Shown here: in pieces, positions 1 through 11,769 of the stretch
How the letters are laid out: each line of letters opens with the position of its first letter
Position numbering within the stretch: position 1 is the stretch's first letter
Origin: Megamerina dolium
Lineage: Eukaryota > Arthropoda > Insecta > Diptera > Megamerinidae
Direction of reading: 5' to 3'
Assembly: GCA_963854835.1 (NCBI GenBank)
Contig: OY978528.1
Span: forward strand, 32,471,335-32,535,334
Length of the DNA stretch: 64,000 nt
Translations under genes and position numbers: made by a program
The notes under the pieces: model-generated
The model's database searches: none
What the model was told of the DNA's origin: nothing
What the model saw: the letters and a program-made list of their open reading frames with translations, nothing else

Positions 1-210
1 AGCTACGACTGAGGAAATGAAAACAATACCACTCGAAATGAACAGAATAGACCATGTAAACCGCAATGAACTATCGTTAATTTAAAAAAAAATTATCTTT
101 AAATAACAAATGTAAAGAATAATTTATGATAATAAAAATAACCCGAAAAATTGATTTTTTTAAGTACCTGCCACTTCTAAATGAATTCCCCTTTATAAAG
201 GATATTCCTA

Positions 211-625
211 CTTACTTACTTATGTGGCCATAACAACCGAATATCGATTTAGGCCGAAAATAACATGCTTCGCCAGCCATCTCTGTTCTTCGCTAGCTGG
301 CGCCAGTTAGAAATTCCAAGCGCCGTCAGGTTCTCCAGTACTTGGTCTTTCCACCGGAGGTTTGGTCTTCCTCTTCTGCGTCGTCCTCCAGCGGTATCCG
401 AATATAACACCTTCTTAGCTGGAGCGTGTTCTTCCATTCGCTCGACATGACCTAGCCAGCGCAGCCGCTGGAGTTTGATGCGCTTTACTATGTCAATATC
501 GGCATATAGCTCGTACAGCTCATGGTTGTACCTTATTCGGTACTCGCCACCAACGCAAATAGGTCCAAAGATCTTGCGTAGGACTTTTCTCTCGAAAACT
601 CCAAGCATTCGCTCATCCGAGATGG
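211..625 (-). mobile_element. 5'-truncated RTE-like LINE, 3' end of reverse transcriptase ORF
   Basis: Reading on the minus strand from 608 to 249 gives an open frame of 119 residues that matches the C-terminal tail of RTE/CFDP2-type non-LTR retrotransposon polyproteins (motifs RLRWLGHVERM and GRPNLRWKDQV). The element's 3' end is at the left, with a short TAAG-type tandem tail next to a TATGTGGCC motif. It is flanked by a perfect 14-bp direct repeat AAAGGATATTCCTA at 197-210 and 626-639, which I read as the target site duplication. The catalytic RT and endonuclease domains are absent, so this is a dead-on-arrival copy. A nearly identical copy lies at 45083-45615. The open frames on the opposite strand are shadows. 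Confidence 0.88.
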
Positions 626-639
626 AAAGGATATTCCTA

Positions 640-1118
640 GCAACTTATATTAATGCAAACTATTAGTTTTAAAGTGATGGTGCAAACGACTACCGATGCT
701 TTGATTTCTTAACGCTTTTATCATAATCTTGATGATTTTTGGGTTCATAGCGATATAACGATTTTTTTCCACTTTTACTGATTTTTTTTTCCACTGCTCT
801 AAGAGAAAAATCTTTTCAGTTGACGAACATTTTGAAAAATCCGTGGCACCCCTGCATCACTTTACACATTTCATGATGCTTATTTTGAGTGTTAGTTTGT
901 TTTTTATTTAATTTTCTATATAAATATACACATCGTTCAGCCTTCTTTTTATATCAAATGTTTAATTGATTAAATAATTCAATCACATACAGAGTGCTAT
1001 ATGCGACATGCATTTCAAATTTTCTTCATTATTGAGCAGGTAAGTGTATGTATTTTTAAGCGTGCACGCAATAGCTTCACGAAACTGAAATGGCTAATGG
1101 TTGTATGCTCATCTAAGA
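640..1118. other. intergenic, no gene seen
   Basis: AT-rich DNA between the LINE copy and the tRNA gene. I see no coding frame with family resemblance. It may hold upstream sequence for the tRNA gene, but no distinct element is visible. Confidence 0.5.
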
Positions 1119-1191
1119 GGGGATGTAGCTCAGATGGTAGAGCGCTCGCTTAGCATGTGAGAGGTACGGGGATCGATGCCCCGCATCTCCA
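1119..1191 (+). tRNA. tRNA-Ala (anticodon AGC)
   Basis: A full 73-nt cloverleaf can be folded by eye. The acceptor stem is GGGGATG/CATCTCC with discriminator A. The D arm carries the A box (TAGCTCAGATGG). The anticodon stem CTCGC/GTGAG closes the loop TTAGCAT, giving anticodon AGC. The variable region is followed by T stem CGGGG/CCCCG with loop ATCGATG. There is no intron, and the 3' CCA is not encoded, as expected for a eukaryotic nuclear tRNA. All stems pair (one G-T), so the gene looks intact rather than a SINE head. It charges alanine and decodes GCU and, after A34 to inosine editing, GCC. Confidence 0.96.
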
Positions 1192-1209
1192 AGAAAACGG
1201 TCGCGTAAA

Positions 1210-1217
1210 TTTTTTTT
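1210..1217 (+). terminator. RNA polymerase III T-run terminator of tRNA-Ala
   Basis: Eight consecutive T residues begin 19 nt after the tRNA 3' end, a normal distance and length for Pol III termination. Confidence 0.75.
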
Positions 1218-1419
1218 ACGAGTAATTAAACTTTTTTTTTATTATTCGTGCTAATTTTTTTTTAAACAATGGTTTGTATTATTATTAAGATATAGCCAAA
1301 CTGCACCTTCTATTTAAAATAGCCTTTTGACAAATTTTTTTATAAGAAATTTTAATAAAGGTTGATAATATCTTTATTTTAGAAGTTAATTATGTACGAG
1401 GAAGAAGTGCCGAAGGTAC
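1218..1419. other. AT-rich spacer
   Basis: T-rich, low-complexity spacer between the tRNA gene and the mariner element. No feature is recognised. Confidence 0.4.
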
Positions 1420-2182
1420 ATACCACCTTGATCAAAAAGTTCCCGGAATAACCACCGTGTGCGCTCCCATCGTTCCAATTTGAGTTTTTTTTTTTTTTTT
1501 AAGTTGGTACATCTGTTGTTGATATTCCCTCTAACTTTTAGCGTCTTAGCTTGACATTTGCAAAAGTTACGTAGCCAAAAGTACATCTATCTCTGTGTGT
1601 GTTGGCGATTTTTTACAATTTTTAATCAATTTCATGCAAAAAAGAGACCGTGTTGACGTCGCAAAAGACAGGATTTGCTAGGCTGAATCCGATCCGACAT
1701 TCATCAAAAGGATCATTACTGGATACGAGAAATGGCTTTATGAGTACGACGGAAAGAGACCAGAATTGTGAGAAGAAAATTCGTGGATTATGCACCATGA
1801 TAACGCACCGTCGCACAGTGCCATCATCATTCGTAATTTTTTGACGAAAAATGCAACAAATACCATCCAACTGCCACCGAATTCACTTCATTTGGCTCCC
1901 TGTGACTTCTTTCTGTTCAACCGAGTTAAAAAACCATTACGGGGAACGCGTTTCAGCAGCCGAGAGGAAGTAATGGAAAAATCGCAGGAAGCACTGAGAT
2001 AGATGTACTCTTGGCTACGTAACTTTTGTAAATATCAAGCTATGACGCTAAGGTTTAGATGGAATATCAACAACAGATGTACCAACTTAACAAAAAAGAC
2101 TCAACTCAACTCAAAACTCAAATTGGAACGATGAGAGCGCCACACGGTAGTTATTCCGGAAACTTTTTGATCAAGATGGTAT
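1420..2182 (+). mobile_element. defective mariner element with ~170-180-bp terminal inverted repeats
   Basis: The outer ~170-180 bp at each end (about 1420-1588 and 2003-2182) are imperfect inverted copies of each other. Between them, the plus strand reads as pieces of a mariner (DD34D) transposase. A block DPTFIKRIITG-Y-EKWLYEYD at 1691-1750 corresponds to the GDE block of mariners, with the first catalytic Asp replaced by Tyr (TAC at 1724-1726). A second block has MHHDNAPSH and LAPCDFFLF, with 34 residues between the two Asp. The blocks are joined by an internal deletion, and the N-terminal helix-turn-helix half is missing. The copy cannot encode an active enzyme. Confidence 0.85.
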
Positions 2183-2335
2183 ACTAATTTGGTAATATGT
2201 ATGTTAAACCACAGCATTGTATAGTATAACTTGAAATATAAGTCGAAAATTAGCCACTGTAACCTTCCTACCTACCTAGGCCAACTAAAAGCGGACTAAA
2301 GTAGGGGAATGCATCCGGTTGTGATACTGTCGATT

Positions 2336-3060
2336 TTATATCCTGTATGAGTATACGCAAGATACATTCATTTCGATCAGATTTTTGTAACCACTTCAAG
2401 AAAGCTCTGGAGATATAGAAAAGTGTATATATTCTTGATCGGCGTCGCCTAAAAAGTTGATTTAACAATGTCCGTTCATCTGTCCGTCCGTGCGTATGTC
2501 TATCACCTGGTTGGTTAGCATGATAACTTGAGCAACTATTGGACTATTGAACGTAATTTGGCATAAGCAACCTATGATCCAAGGTTACGAAGGAGATTGA
2601 TAATGGGCATGATCGGTCAGCTGCCACACCCACACCGATCATTTAAAGCGACTAACCTTGGAATTTTCTAAATCTTTGACTTGCTATAACTGATTTAATA
2701 TGCCATCTGGGACAACAATATTTGGCACGGAGAATTATGTTATACTGCTAAAAAATCTTGCCAGAAAATCCAACTCCCATACAAAGTGCCTGAATTTCTT
2801 ATATATTTAGACCGCTGTAACTTCGACAATCTTTTATCTAAGAGAACCATATTTGATTATAGTCGGAAAAAGCTGACATCAAATCAAGAAGCCACGCCAC
2901 TGTTTAATGTCGCTCTCATTCAAAGTTGCGGAATTTGAACAAAAACTTAAACCGTTATTTCTTACGAACAATTCAGCGTAGGACATTCGAATTTAAGTTG
3001 TGGATTATAGTATTTTATGGATTACTAGCTTTACAAGAAAATCCTGTGCACGGTACGTCA
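2336..3060 (+). repeat. partial copy of the ~150-bp-module repeat element
   Basis: Begins with a degenerate form of the family 5' end (TATATCCTGTATGAGTATAC) and continues through the GTCCGTCC microsatellite-like stretch, the CACCTGGTTGGTTAGCA block and the first modules (CATACAAAGT, CGTAGGACA, GCCACGCCA). Diverged and 3'-truncated relative to the complete copies at 18649 and 62387. No coding frame. Confidence 0.8.
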
Positions 3061-3249
3061 AAAATTAAATTTTCGTTCGATATTGGTAATATTAGGCTTG
3101 AAGTGTTTTCAATTATACAGGCTAGTGCTAAAAAAATACAACATTCCTGATTTTTACAAGTTCTTATAAAAACCCCACTTTAATCGAGAAAAATTTAAAA
3201 TACGTTGATTTTTAACAGCGATAACTCAGCTATAATAGCTATAACTCTA

Positions 3250-3562
3250 TGAGAGAATACTCAGAGTTTTCGAGAGAAAAGTCCTACGTAGGATCTTTGG
3301 ACCTATTTGTGTTGAGGGGTATCGAGTATCGAATAAGGTACAACCACGAGCTGTATGATAGGTCATCTTGAGCGAAAGGAAGAACAAGCTCCGGATAAGA
3401 AGGTGTTATATTGGAACCCAATGACGGACGACGCAGAAGAGGCAGACCTAAACTCCGGCGATAAAAGAACTTGTCAGCGCTTCGAATCTCTAACTGACGA
3501 AGCATGCTAGATTCGGGATAAATCGATTTTCGGTTGTAGTGGCCACATAAGAAAGTAAATAA
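3250..3562 (+). mobile_element. RTE-like LINE fragment (3' end)
   Basis: Plus-strand remnant of the family seen at 211-625. It keeps the segment from the TTTTCGAGAGAAA motif to the GGCCACATAAG 3' end, with a GRRRRGRP-equivalent stretch now broken by stops and indels. Older and more diverged than the copies with intact target duplications. Confidence 0.75.
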
Positions 3563-4378
3563 CTAAGTTGTATAACTCTATGAGTTTTATCCCAATCACT
3601 AGAAGTTAATTGTCTTTCGAACAAAATACTGTTACGTTGATTGCACTTAACATATTCGCAATAAAATTTGTTGAATGAAGTGATACCCCAAAAACACAAA
3701 ATTACCATTATCTCAAAAACCTGCGCATACAAAAAAGTATAAAAATGTTTTTGTTTTCTTGGTTTTTCTTTAAGATAATTAATTGTAAAGTAGTGCTATT
3801 GTCAAAAAGTGTAATTCTTTTAAAAAAAAGGGTATAAACACAAATTTGGAAGCTTGTGTAGAAAAAAATTTCATTACAATCGATTGAAATTTCATATGTC
3901 ATAATGATGATGTAATGATGTAATATCACAATGATCACTTAATTCATTTCCTTTTTAAACTCCTTTTCAGTTGGCTTCATTTGCTGTCACTTCCTTTCAT
4001 TATAGCCCAGTATTTGTCAATTACCCTAATATTAGAGCAATTTGGGCGTACCAGTCGGTCAATTGGCAGTACTTAATGATTGCTAGATTTTTATAAAATA
4101 CATAAATAAATAAAATATGTTTTTCTAAATGCTCTTCCACTTGCTTTTTTTTGTGAGTAGCAAAAACTATATTTTTCAGGCCACATTTATAAATTTCTTG
4201 TCAATCCAAATATTTTTTCGCAAACTTACCCACTTTTTTCTTGAAATTAGGCGCATCACACCCTTTTACTTACAATATAAAAAGTTTACAAGTTGACGCA
4301 GTTGACGCAGTGTTGTAAAACAGCAAATACTCTAACAACAACTAATACCACTACATTAGCTTATGCCGTTATATTTGA
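3563..4378. other. intergenic, no gene seen
   Basis: AT-rich sequence with short non-conserved open frames on both strands. No recognisable protein or RNA feature. Confidence 0.4.
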
Positions 4379-4531
4379 CTTGTAAACGCTCCTTGGTACG
4401 TTACGAACGCCCAAATTCATCGGGACATCAAAATCCTACTAGTGAAGGACGAAATAAAAAAGATTGCCACAAAATATCGAGATCGCCTGCAATCACACTC
4501 AAACGAGCTTGCCGCTAATTTGATGTCACCA
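4379..4531 (+). mobile_element. jockey-clade LINE remnant (C-terminus of ORF2)
   Basis: In one frame from 4379 the translation contains NAPWYVTNAQIHRDIKI, then VKDEIKKIATKYRDRL and LAANLM. This pattern (PWYV.N..IH.DLK, then V..EI and Y..RL..H.N..A..L) is typical of the extreme C-terminus of jockey-type reverse transcriptases. Nothing upstream is preserved, so this is a short fossil. Confidence 0.7.
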
Positions 4532-6469
4532 TCGGAAGTCTTTCTAAGGTTGAAAAAGAAAGCTGTTTTATTATATAGGGATATTCCGCAGGGAATATAC
4601 CTGGATCATTATTACCTCTTCTTCTTTCTTTGAAATCAAATATTTGTAAAATGTCGTTGAATTCTTTTTTTAAGACAGTATATTAAATTAATTTCTTATT
4701 AAAAAAAATATTTGACGTAACATCGTGTGTTTCTTTCGATTATTTTTTTCCTATACACACCTACCTTAAATAGACACTGATTTGAAAGATATTTCTTCAC
4801 ATAATAAACTTACTTTTTACCTTTAATTAAAACAATGCCCCTTCCACGATGAGTAACTTTTAATGAGACATGTTTTCGAATAGGGTAAGCGTTTTTTTTT
4901 TTCTTTTCATAAAACACGAATTAAATTGTCTAATTTATATAATTTAAAACTATTTATTTTGAGGGAAAAAAATATTTCAATTATATAAACTTTAAAAATC
5001 AATATTTACATATTTGAAGGGCAAAACTTAAAAATGTTCTTAATTAAATTTCGCAAAAAAAAAAACATTGTTTAATTAAATACAAAAAAAAAAGCCCATG
5101 TAGAGGGCCGATTTGAAAACGTACGACTAACGTATGAACATTCATTTTGAAAACTTCCACAAACACTCATCAACACCAATACAAACATCAAACATTCCCT
5201 ACGGTATGTTTCGTTTTCTCTCTGTCTATCTGTCTCTATATTTAAGCAATTCGTATCTTTCCATTTCAGTCGTGTTATTTCGTATATATTTCATACATAC
5301 ATACACACACACATATCCATGAGTATATACGGTATCCACAAATTCCCCAAATACCATGCCCGCATTGCTACTTATGAATTGTCTGTTAATTAGTCTAACT
5401 TCGAAAATAAACTGCAGTAATTAAGCGTATCTCATCATCAACGTCTTTGAATGGTTGTTGTTGTTGTTATTGCCATCAGACCATCACTACCACTATCATC
5501 CTTGCCACACTCTAGTCGGTATTGTGACAATCAATTCTAAATACTTACTTTTACATGCATACGTATATTTACTAATACATTGAAATGTGTTCCTGTTGTA
5601 CAAATCACTAATCTAGAAAGGAGAAGTAGTAATCATTTCGAATCTCATCAGGCGATACCCTATGAACAATCAGAAGAGTAATTCAGTGTAATGGAAAAAG
5701 TGTAACGACGATTTTTACAAAAGGCTTTGATTTTTTTTTTTAACTGATGCATTTAAATTGTGTGAATTGTAAATTACTGCAAAATGGGCAATTTATGCAC
5801 CACGTCTAAGTTTATAATTTAAGTATGTGAGGACTGACTTTAAATCAACTATTGTTTAAAATTACGCACAAATGACAGTATATTTAAACATATTTTTACT
5901 TTGCTATGCAACCATAATAGGCAAATATGTAATCAACATAGCTCCGCGTTCAACCCCATTTTTGCGGAAAAAATGGTACTCAACAGTAAAAAAGTAAGTT
6001 GCTTTTCATCCAGTATTATTATGGCGTATTGAATTTGAATAGATAATAGTGAAAAGAGCCAGTATCGGTACGACATCCCTTTATCTGAGTTTTCTTACTG
6101 CAGGAAGAATTGCTTCATGATTACTTTTGCTATTAAACGCACTAATTACTTAATTGAGGGCATCCAAAGATATATAGATATAAATTATGTACTAGGATTT
6201 TATTAATTAGCTAAACCATATACTTATTGCTAAGTAAGTGTACTTGTACAATTGTATAATTCTTGCAAAGCTAGTCTGATAGGCAACTAGAGATGTGAAA
6301 TTCGACAACTGAACCTTGCTTTCATATACACATATGGACTAATCGGTATGCTAAATGCGCAACATCCTACCATTTTTATACTGGATGGCTGGGGTTTAAT
6401 TCTTCAAGCATTTTTTAACTGAATAGATAAACCAAATAAAACATCAGAGTAGTACCTAGCAGTAAAGGA

Positions 6470-6500
<31 letters not shown>

Positions 6501-8689
6501 TGCACAGAAGTATACAATATCTGCAGTGGAAATTTTAATTTCAACAGTTTGAAATTCTAATTAGTAAACAAATCGTTGCTACAAAATATTTTATTTCATA
6601 TTAAAACAACAACAAAAAAATGTGTATTTTTGCTGCAACGACAAATTGTAAAAACACAACAACAACAACAACAACATAGAATAAAAGTATAAACAAGTTG
6701 AAAAAAAACACAAAAACAACGACTGAACGCTTTTCCTAATTACACAATTTACCATTGCCATTTCCACGTATAGAAAAGCATAGTAGAATACAAAATATGC
6801 CATAGCTCAGCTGGGGGAAAGAGAAAGAGGAAGACAAACACACAGTATACTACATACGATTCATTCCATTAAATTCTATTATTCCACCAAACTCATGAAC
6901 AATACATGAACCCAATTGAAGAAGCTATGATCCCCCAATTTAATATTATAATTGCTACAATTATCATTCTCATACCATTTATATGTATATACCATACATA
7001 TATACATACAAGTCCTACATGTATAGCAATTGCAATGTATGGAATACAATGACAACAATGATGATGCTACCGCCAGGAATAAAATATGAGTATAAGCAAA
7101 AAAAAAAAAAAAGAATGATAATAAAAATCACAAAATGAAAATAATAATATCAAAAACAACAACAAAAACGGATTTTTCACTATACGCTTATACTGAACAA
7201 ACGACAATTTAAGGTAATTACCAATACAAAGTTGAAATTTGTGTGAACAATAAGCTCCTCCTGCTATACACACACTTGTTCAGGCTCTATTACTTTTTCA
7301 CTATCGCTCTCTCTCTCTCTCTTTCTCGTGCTTTTTTTATATAAGCTCAAATTATCCTTACACAATAAACACCCACTTTGCAATGGAGAGTACTAAATGA
7401 AGCGCATGTACGTTATTTTAATAAACGCTCTCTAAGAGACATCAACATTGTCACATTACATTATACTCGTACGCCATTTAACGCCCTGCATACAGGAAGG
7501 AACCTATGTACGAATCTAGATTTTGCTCATAATTTTATGCTACACTTGATATGCAACAACACCAAGAGCAGCAACATTTTACACGCACGTATGTACATAC
7601 CGTAATGGCACTCATTTGCGACTAGTCAGTGTCAGACTACTGACATGTGATATAAACACTCGTTGATATGTACATACTAATACCGTTTTATGCGCCATTT
7701 TATTATTGTTACACTTTGACAGACGATGGCGACAATGAACGAAAATGAAGGCAAAGATGATGATGATAATGATGGCAATATAATATGCCACCATACTACC
7801 TAATACAATATGTATGTACATACTATCATGCAATTACTGTACGTTGTTGTAGCTAATGTTAGTGTTGCTACTGGTGGAGTTAATGATGATAATAATGACC
7901 ACTTTTTCGAATTAATGTGAAAAAGTTTTTGTTGATTTTTGTTTATTTCGATGGCTTTTTCTCTTCCTTGTCTGAGTCTGTCTGCAAAAGGGAAATAAAA
8001 ATAAAATACATAATCTTAATGCAGCAGGATATGTTTAAAAACGAGTAGTTTCTTTTGCAAACGATGAGAGAAAGGACGAAGAAATAAAGGATATATGCCA
8101 AAAAATAAATCATTCTTAGAGGAGTACCTTCCTAAAGAAGCGGCAAATATTAAGAGATAGTTCAAGTTTTAATTTGTTAATTAATGTACTATTCTGGTAG
8201 ATACTCACTCGTGTATATACTGTCTCAAAAGGTTGAATACTGATGTAAGCATACATACATACATGCATGATTTTCTCTATTGATTCATGAACAATCGACA
8301 TCTCTTCAACTCCTAACTTAAATATAATCTTTAGAGAGATAATTATTATCCTTTTACATCGAAATTATAATTCATCATTTCCGATAGAAGCAAATACAAA
8401 AATGTCCTCTTTATCTTGTCCCGATATCAATTATGCATAAATGTTTTACTGAAATTCTGAATATTAATTAAGTGCTTTTACCATTGGAGCAAATCAACAA
8501 TAATCACAACATATCAAATTACCGCGTTGTCTATTAGCTATAAAGCATACCCAAATGCCCAATAGAAAATGTAACGAGACTGAAATGAACAGTAAGAGTG
8601 GGAATAGTGCAACAACTAACAATAACTGTTCTCGATATTTTTCATAAACTGTACATTTCTCCCTTCACGCTGAATGAACGACTTTACTA
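4532..8689. other. long intergenic stretch, no gene seen
   Basis: About 4.2 kb of AT-rich DNA with simple repeats (poly-A/T tracts, CAA/TTG and GATGAT runs, a GA run at 6470-6495, a CT run near 7308-7323). Open frames of 60-75 codons occur on both strands, but none shows family motifs or splice-linked continuation. Some of it could be regulatory, but I cannot show that. Confidence 0.5.
6470..6495. repeat. (GA)n microsatellite
   Basis: About 12 GA dinucleotides in a row. In flies such tracts can bind GAGA factor, but nothing else here points to a promoter. Confidence 0.8.
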
Positions 8690-9165
8690 TTGGGTGTGTG
8701 AATTAAAAGCCGGTCTTTTTTAGTGTTTAAAAACCATTTATTTTTAAGAATTCTGTAAAAAACATGCCATTCAAAGTATTGTCCATCAGAAAATATGACA
8801 TTTCCCCATCTTTCTGGCAATTTATGGATTCCATCCCGAAAGAACTTCGCCAGCTTGTCGGCAAAAAACGAATCGAGCCAATTTTTGATTCCGGTGACTG
8901 AAGTGAAGCGTATTCCATTAAGGGCGTTCTACCGTACGTTGTCATGCTGAAAAATTACTGACTCGTGTCTGGTCACATATTCCGGCCGTTTTTGCGATCA
9001 TTGCTCTCTTCAACCGCATCAATTGTTGTCGAGTAATTTCTCCAATTCCTCGTCTTCAAACTTTCTCGGCTGTCCAGAGAGTTCTTTGCCGTCAAATCAC
9101 TGTTTTGTGAAGCGCATAAACCACTCCGTCAAAAACAGACGAAAAACGAACTTTTTTGAGATTAG
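8690..9165 (-). mobile_element. internally deleted mariner element
   Basis: Minus-strand translation contains FFADKLAKFFRDGIHKLPERW and FSDGQYFE, the C-terminal signature of mariner transposases, and an HDN piece. A separate N-terminal piece reads SGQPRKFEDEELEKLLD, matching the helix-turn-helix linker region. The central catalytic part is largely deleted. The left end starts TTGGGTGTGTG directly after a TA dinucleotide, as expected for a mariner terminus; no matching right terminus was found. Confidence 0.78.
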
Positions 9166-9184
9166 AAATTACGTTCGAAACTAC

Positions 9185-9357
9185 AGATTCGGATTCAGTG
9201 GCCCAAAATTCATAGGCTGCATCTACTCTGATCTGTCAGACGCTTACTTTTTTTGTGGAGTTGTTATAGACCAAAAAAAAAACAAAACAAAAATGTACGA
9301 TATCCAAAGGATCAGAGTAGACACATCGCTTGAACTATGGGTAGCTGAATCCGAATA
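9185..9357. repeat. imperfect inverted repeat (foldback)
   Basis: Two arms of about 47 bp, 9187-9232 and 9311-9355, are imperfect reverse complements (ATTCGGATTCAGT...TCTACTCTGATC against GATCAGAGTAGA...CTGAATCCGAAT), separated by ~78 bp of A-rich sequence. It abuts the mariner remnant and may be a small foldback element. Confidence 0.55.
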
Positions 9358-9949
9358 CTTGGTTGGTTTTCTGCCACCACACTAAGTTTTCTTTCTACCC
9401 TTAAAAATCTTGTAAAAATATCCAAAAAAAAAGCGATATTTTTTAAGATTATATCATATAGAAACCTATTGATGACAATAGAAATCGTTGTTGTTGTTGT
9501 TGTTAAAATATAATCAAAATATAATAAAAATTGGCAAACTTAAGATCTACTTGATGAAAAATCTGAGAATGTATGCACTTATCCAAATGTAACTTACGAA
9601 AGATGTATTTTTTCCTTTCGTTTCGGAAATCTGTCAGATTATTATGAGAGGGTGGTAGAACTTTTCTAAGCATTATTTCATATTGTACTCATATTTTGAT
9701 GGAGTCCCATTTTTATAATTTTGGGGACTCTGTTATTGTTGTATAGTATTTTGGGGTCCTATGCAGAACGCTCTCATTATGTGTTTGCACGTGTAGCCTG
9801 AGCTTTGAATTGGCCTAATAGATAAAAACTATGAAAACTAAAAAACACTTTATTTTCCCTCAGAAATATGAAAAAATAATCAAAAACAAAATTGATTTGG
9901 CAGTATTAAATTTGGCTGAGACGACACACTTAGCTCAGAAAGGATCGTC
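9358..9949. other. intergenic; possible faint LINE 5' remnant
   Basis: Mostly featureless. A stretch at 9640-9840 (GAGGGTGGTAGAA...TTTTCTA, then a TTGGCCTAATAGATAAAAA-like segment) loosely resembles the 5' part of the RTE-like LINE at 11789-11925. The match is weak. Confidence 0.3.
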
Positions 9950-10262
9950 CTGATACTACCGAGCTTCTCTTCCAGTACAGTTGTGCGTGTGTAAAATTTG
10001 GACAGTATTAGAAGGGACCTGCTTATGTTGGCCGGTGACATCACTTTTTCCGAGCTTTGTCACGGAGCTCTTTCAGAAGTATTATTCTTTTTTCATGCAA
10101 ATTGTTACTGCTGGAAGAATTGCCAACTCCTTGCCGACAGTTGCGAACCGCTCGAAAGAAAAATGTTTTCGATATTAAGGTTGCCTTAGCCGGGGATTGA
10201 ACCCAAATTACTTGGCTTACAAATCAGAAGGCCAATGCATTAATCACTGATCTACGGCACTC
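9950..10262 (-). mobile_element. tRNA-derived SINE, copy 1
   Basis: Minus-strand copy of the ~360-bp SINE family best seen at 55362-55723. The tRNA-like head (GAGTGCCGTAGATCAGTG..., then B-box-like GGTTCAATCCC) is at the right and the body with TGTGACAAAGCTC-type sequence at the left. It is diverged and lacks the clean 3' A/T tail. No protein coding. Confidence 0.8.
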
Positions 10263-11397
10263 ACAGAAACAAAAATTATCACTTAATTAATAAAATAATT
10301 ATACAGATAATTCATTAATTAAAATATAATCTCTCTGTGAGGGTTTATAAAAAAACACTGCAAAAAAGTCAGAGTTCCGACGAAGTGAGAATTTTTATTT
10401 GTTTCTTTCTCTAACTTTAAAAATTTTTTGTTTCTACGTATTTAATGTTTCAGAATAAAATATGTAATATAAATACGTGGTAATTTTTTTGCAATAATTT
10501 TTATACATATATAAATTTATTTTCAAAATTTCCTACAAAGTTTACATGTAATCAAATAAAGAAATTTCGCCGAAAGGTTGGCTCCAAATTCATTCACCTA
10601 ATTTGAATATGTATCGTACATATTTAACTACCGTAGGGATTTCTAAAAATATTTGTTTATATCTACATACATACAAATAAATCGCTAAATATGTGAATAC
10701 CTAGTTGTTATTACCATCATTGTTGTTATAGTACTTGTTTACACATTCATACATGCCACTAGACCCACTTAGTACTGTATAAGTGCTTTTAATGAACATT
10801 TGACATTTATGTATAATAACAAAATAATAACAAATGTTCAATAGTTAATGTAAATGATTGATAAAAAGCTTATACGTATACCCAATATAATCTATATACA
10901 GCATTGTAGATATATGCAAGTGCTCATATGTTAATTATTTGTGTAATATGTATAATGGGGCGATAAATGATGGATGGCGTTTGAAAGAGTTTTTTTTTAC
11001 TTAATTAATTTAAATGGCATTCACACTCCATGTAACACACTGCAATTGGGTAAGTGTCTACAGAAGCTATTTCCACTTCCCATTTCTGCTTCGTAAAGAC
11101 TTTGCGAAAGCAATTTTAGCTGACAAATTATTACCCTGCTCGAAGCCGATTTTTCGTCTATAAAAGTGGCTTATAGAATCTGCAAAATAAAAACAATTAT
11201 ATGAATTCTATAAACAAACTTCTATAAAACTTGGAGATTTTGCACCTAAAGACCAATTGGAAACCTTAGAATTACAAGCGATTGATTCAAATTACCCTGA
11301 GGTAGCATCCGGAAATCCTCATAGAAGCAAGCGCTTGCTTTCCAAAACCCTAAATCGATTCGGGAATCTGTTGCAAAATGTTTAAGTTATTGATAAA
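10263..11397. other. intergenic, no gene seen
   Basis: AT-rich DNA with no recognisable gene or mobile element between two SINE copies. Confidence 0.45.
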
Positions 11398-11757
11398 AAA
11401 AAAAATAAATATGTGGCACTTAAAGCTCCGATATCATTGGCCGAGCTTCTTTTCCATTACTTTTGTGCGTGTTAAATTTTGGACAGTATTGAAAGGGACC
11501 TACATATTTTACCCGGTTCCGAACGACAGAACCCTTGTGAAATCACTTTTCTGAGCTTTGTCACAGAGTTCTTTTAGAAGCTTTTTTTTCATGGCAAGTT
11601 GTTACTATCGGAAGAATTGCCAATTGCTTGCCGACAGGTGGGTACCGTTCGATAGAAAAATCTTTTCGATATTAAATTTGTTATGCATCAGCCGGGGAAT
11701 GAACCACGACCTGCAGATCAGAAGGCCAACACACTAACCACTGAGCTACGGCACCCA
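11398..11757 (-). mobile_element. tRNA-derived SINE, copy 2 (near full length)
   Basis: Minus-strand, about 360 bp, from the A/T-rich 3' tail (AAATAAATATGTGGCACTT in plus orientation) to the tRNA-like head ending GAGCTACGGCACCCA at the right. A- and B-box sequences are recognisable. A 9-bp GTTATTGAT occurs just outside both ends and could be a target duplication, though the right copy is offset by six bases. Confidence 0.85.
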
Positions 11758-11769
11758 TTAATGGTTATT

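Noticed and set aside
265..666. Plus-strand open frames across the LINE copy (and the matching ones at 45141-45557)
   Set aside because: They are antisense to the recognised LINE reverse transcriptase tail and only appear in its copies.
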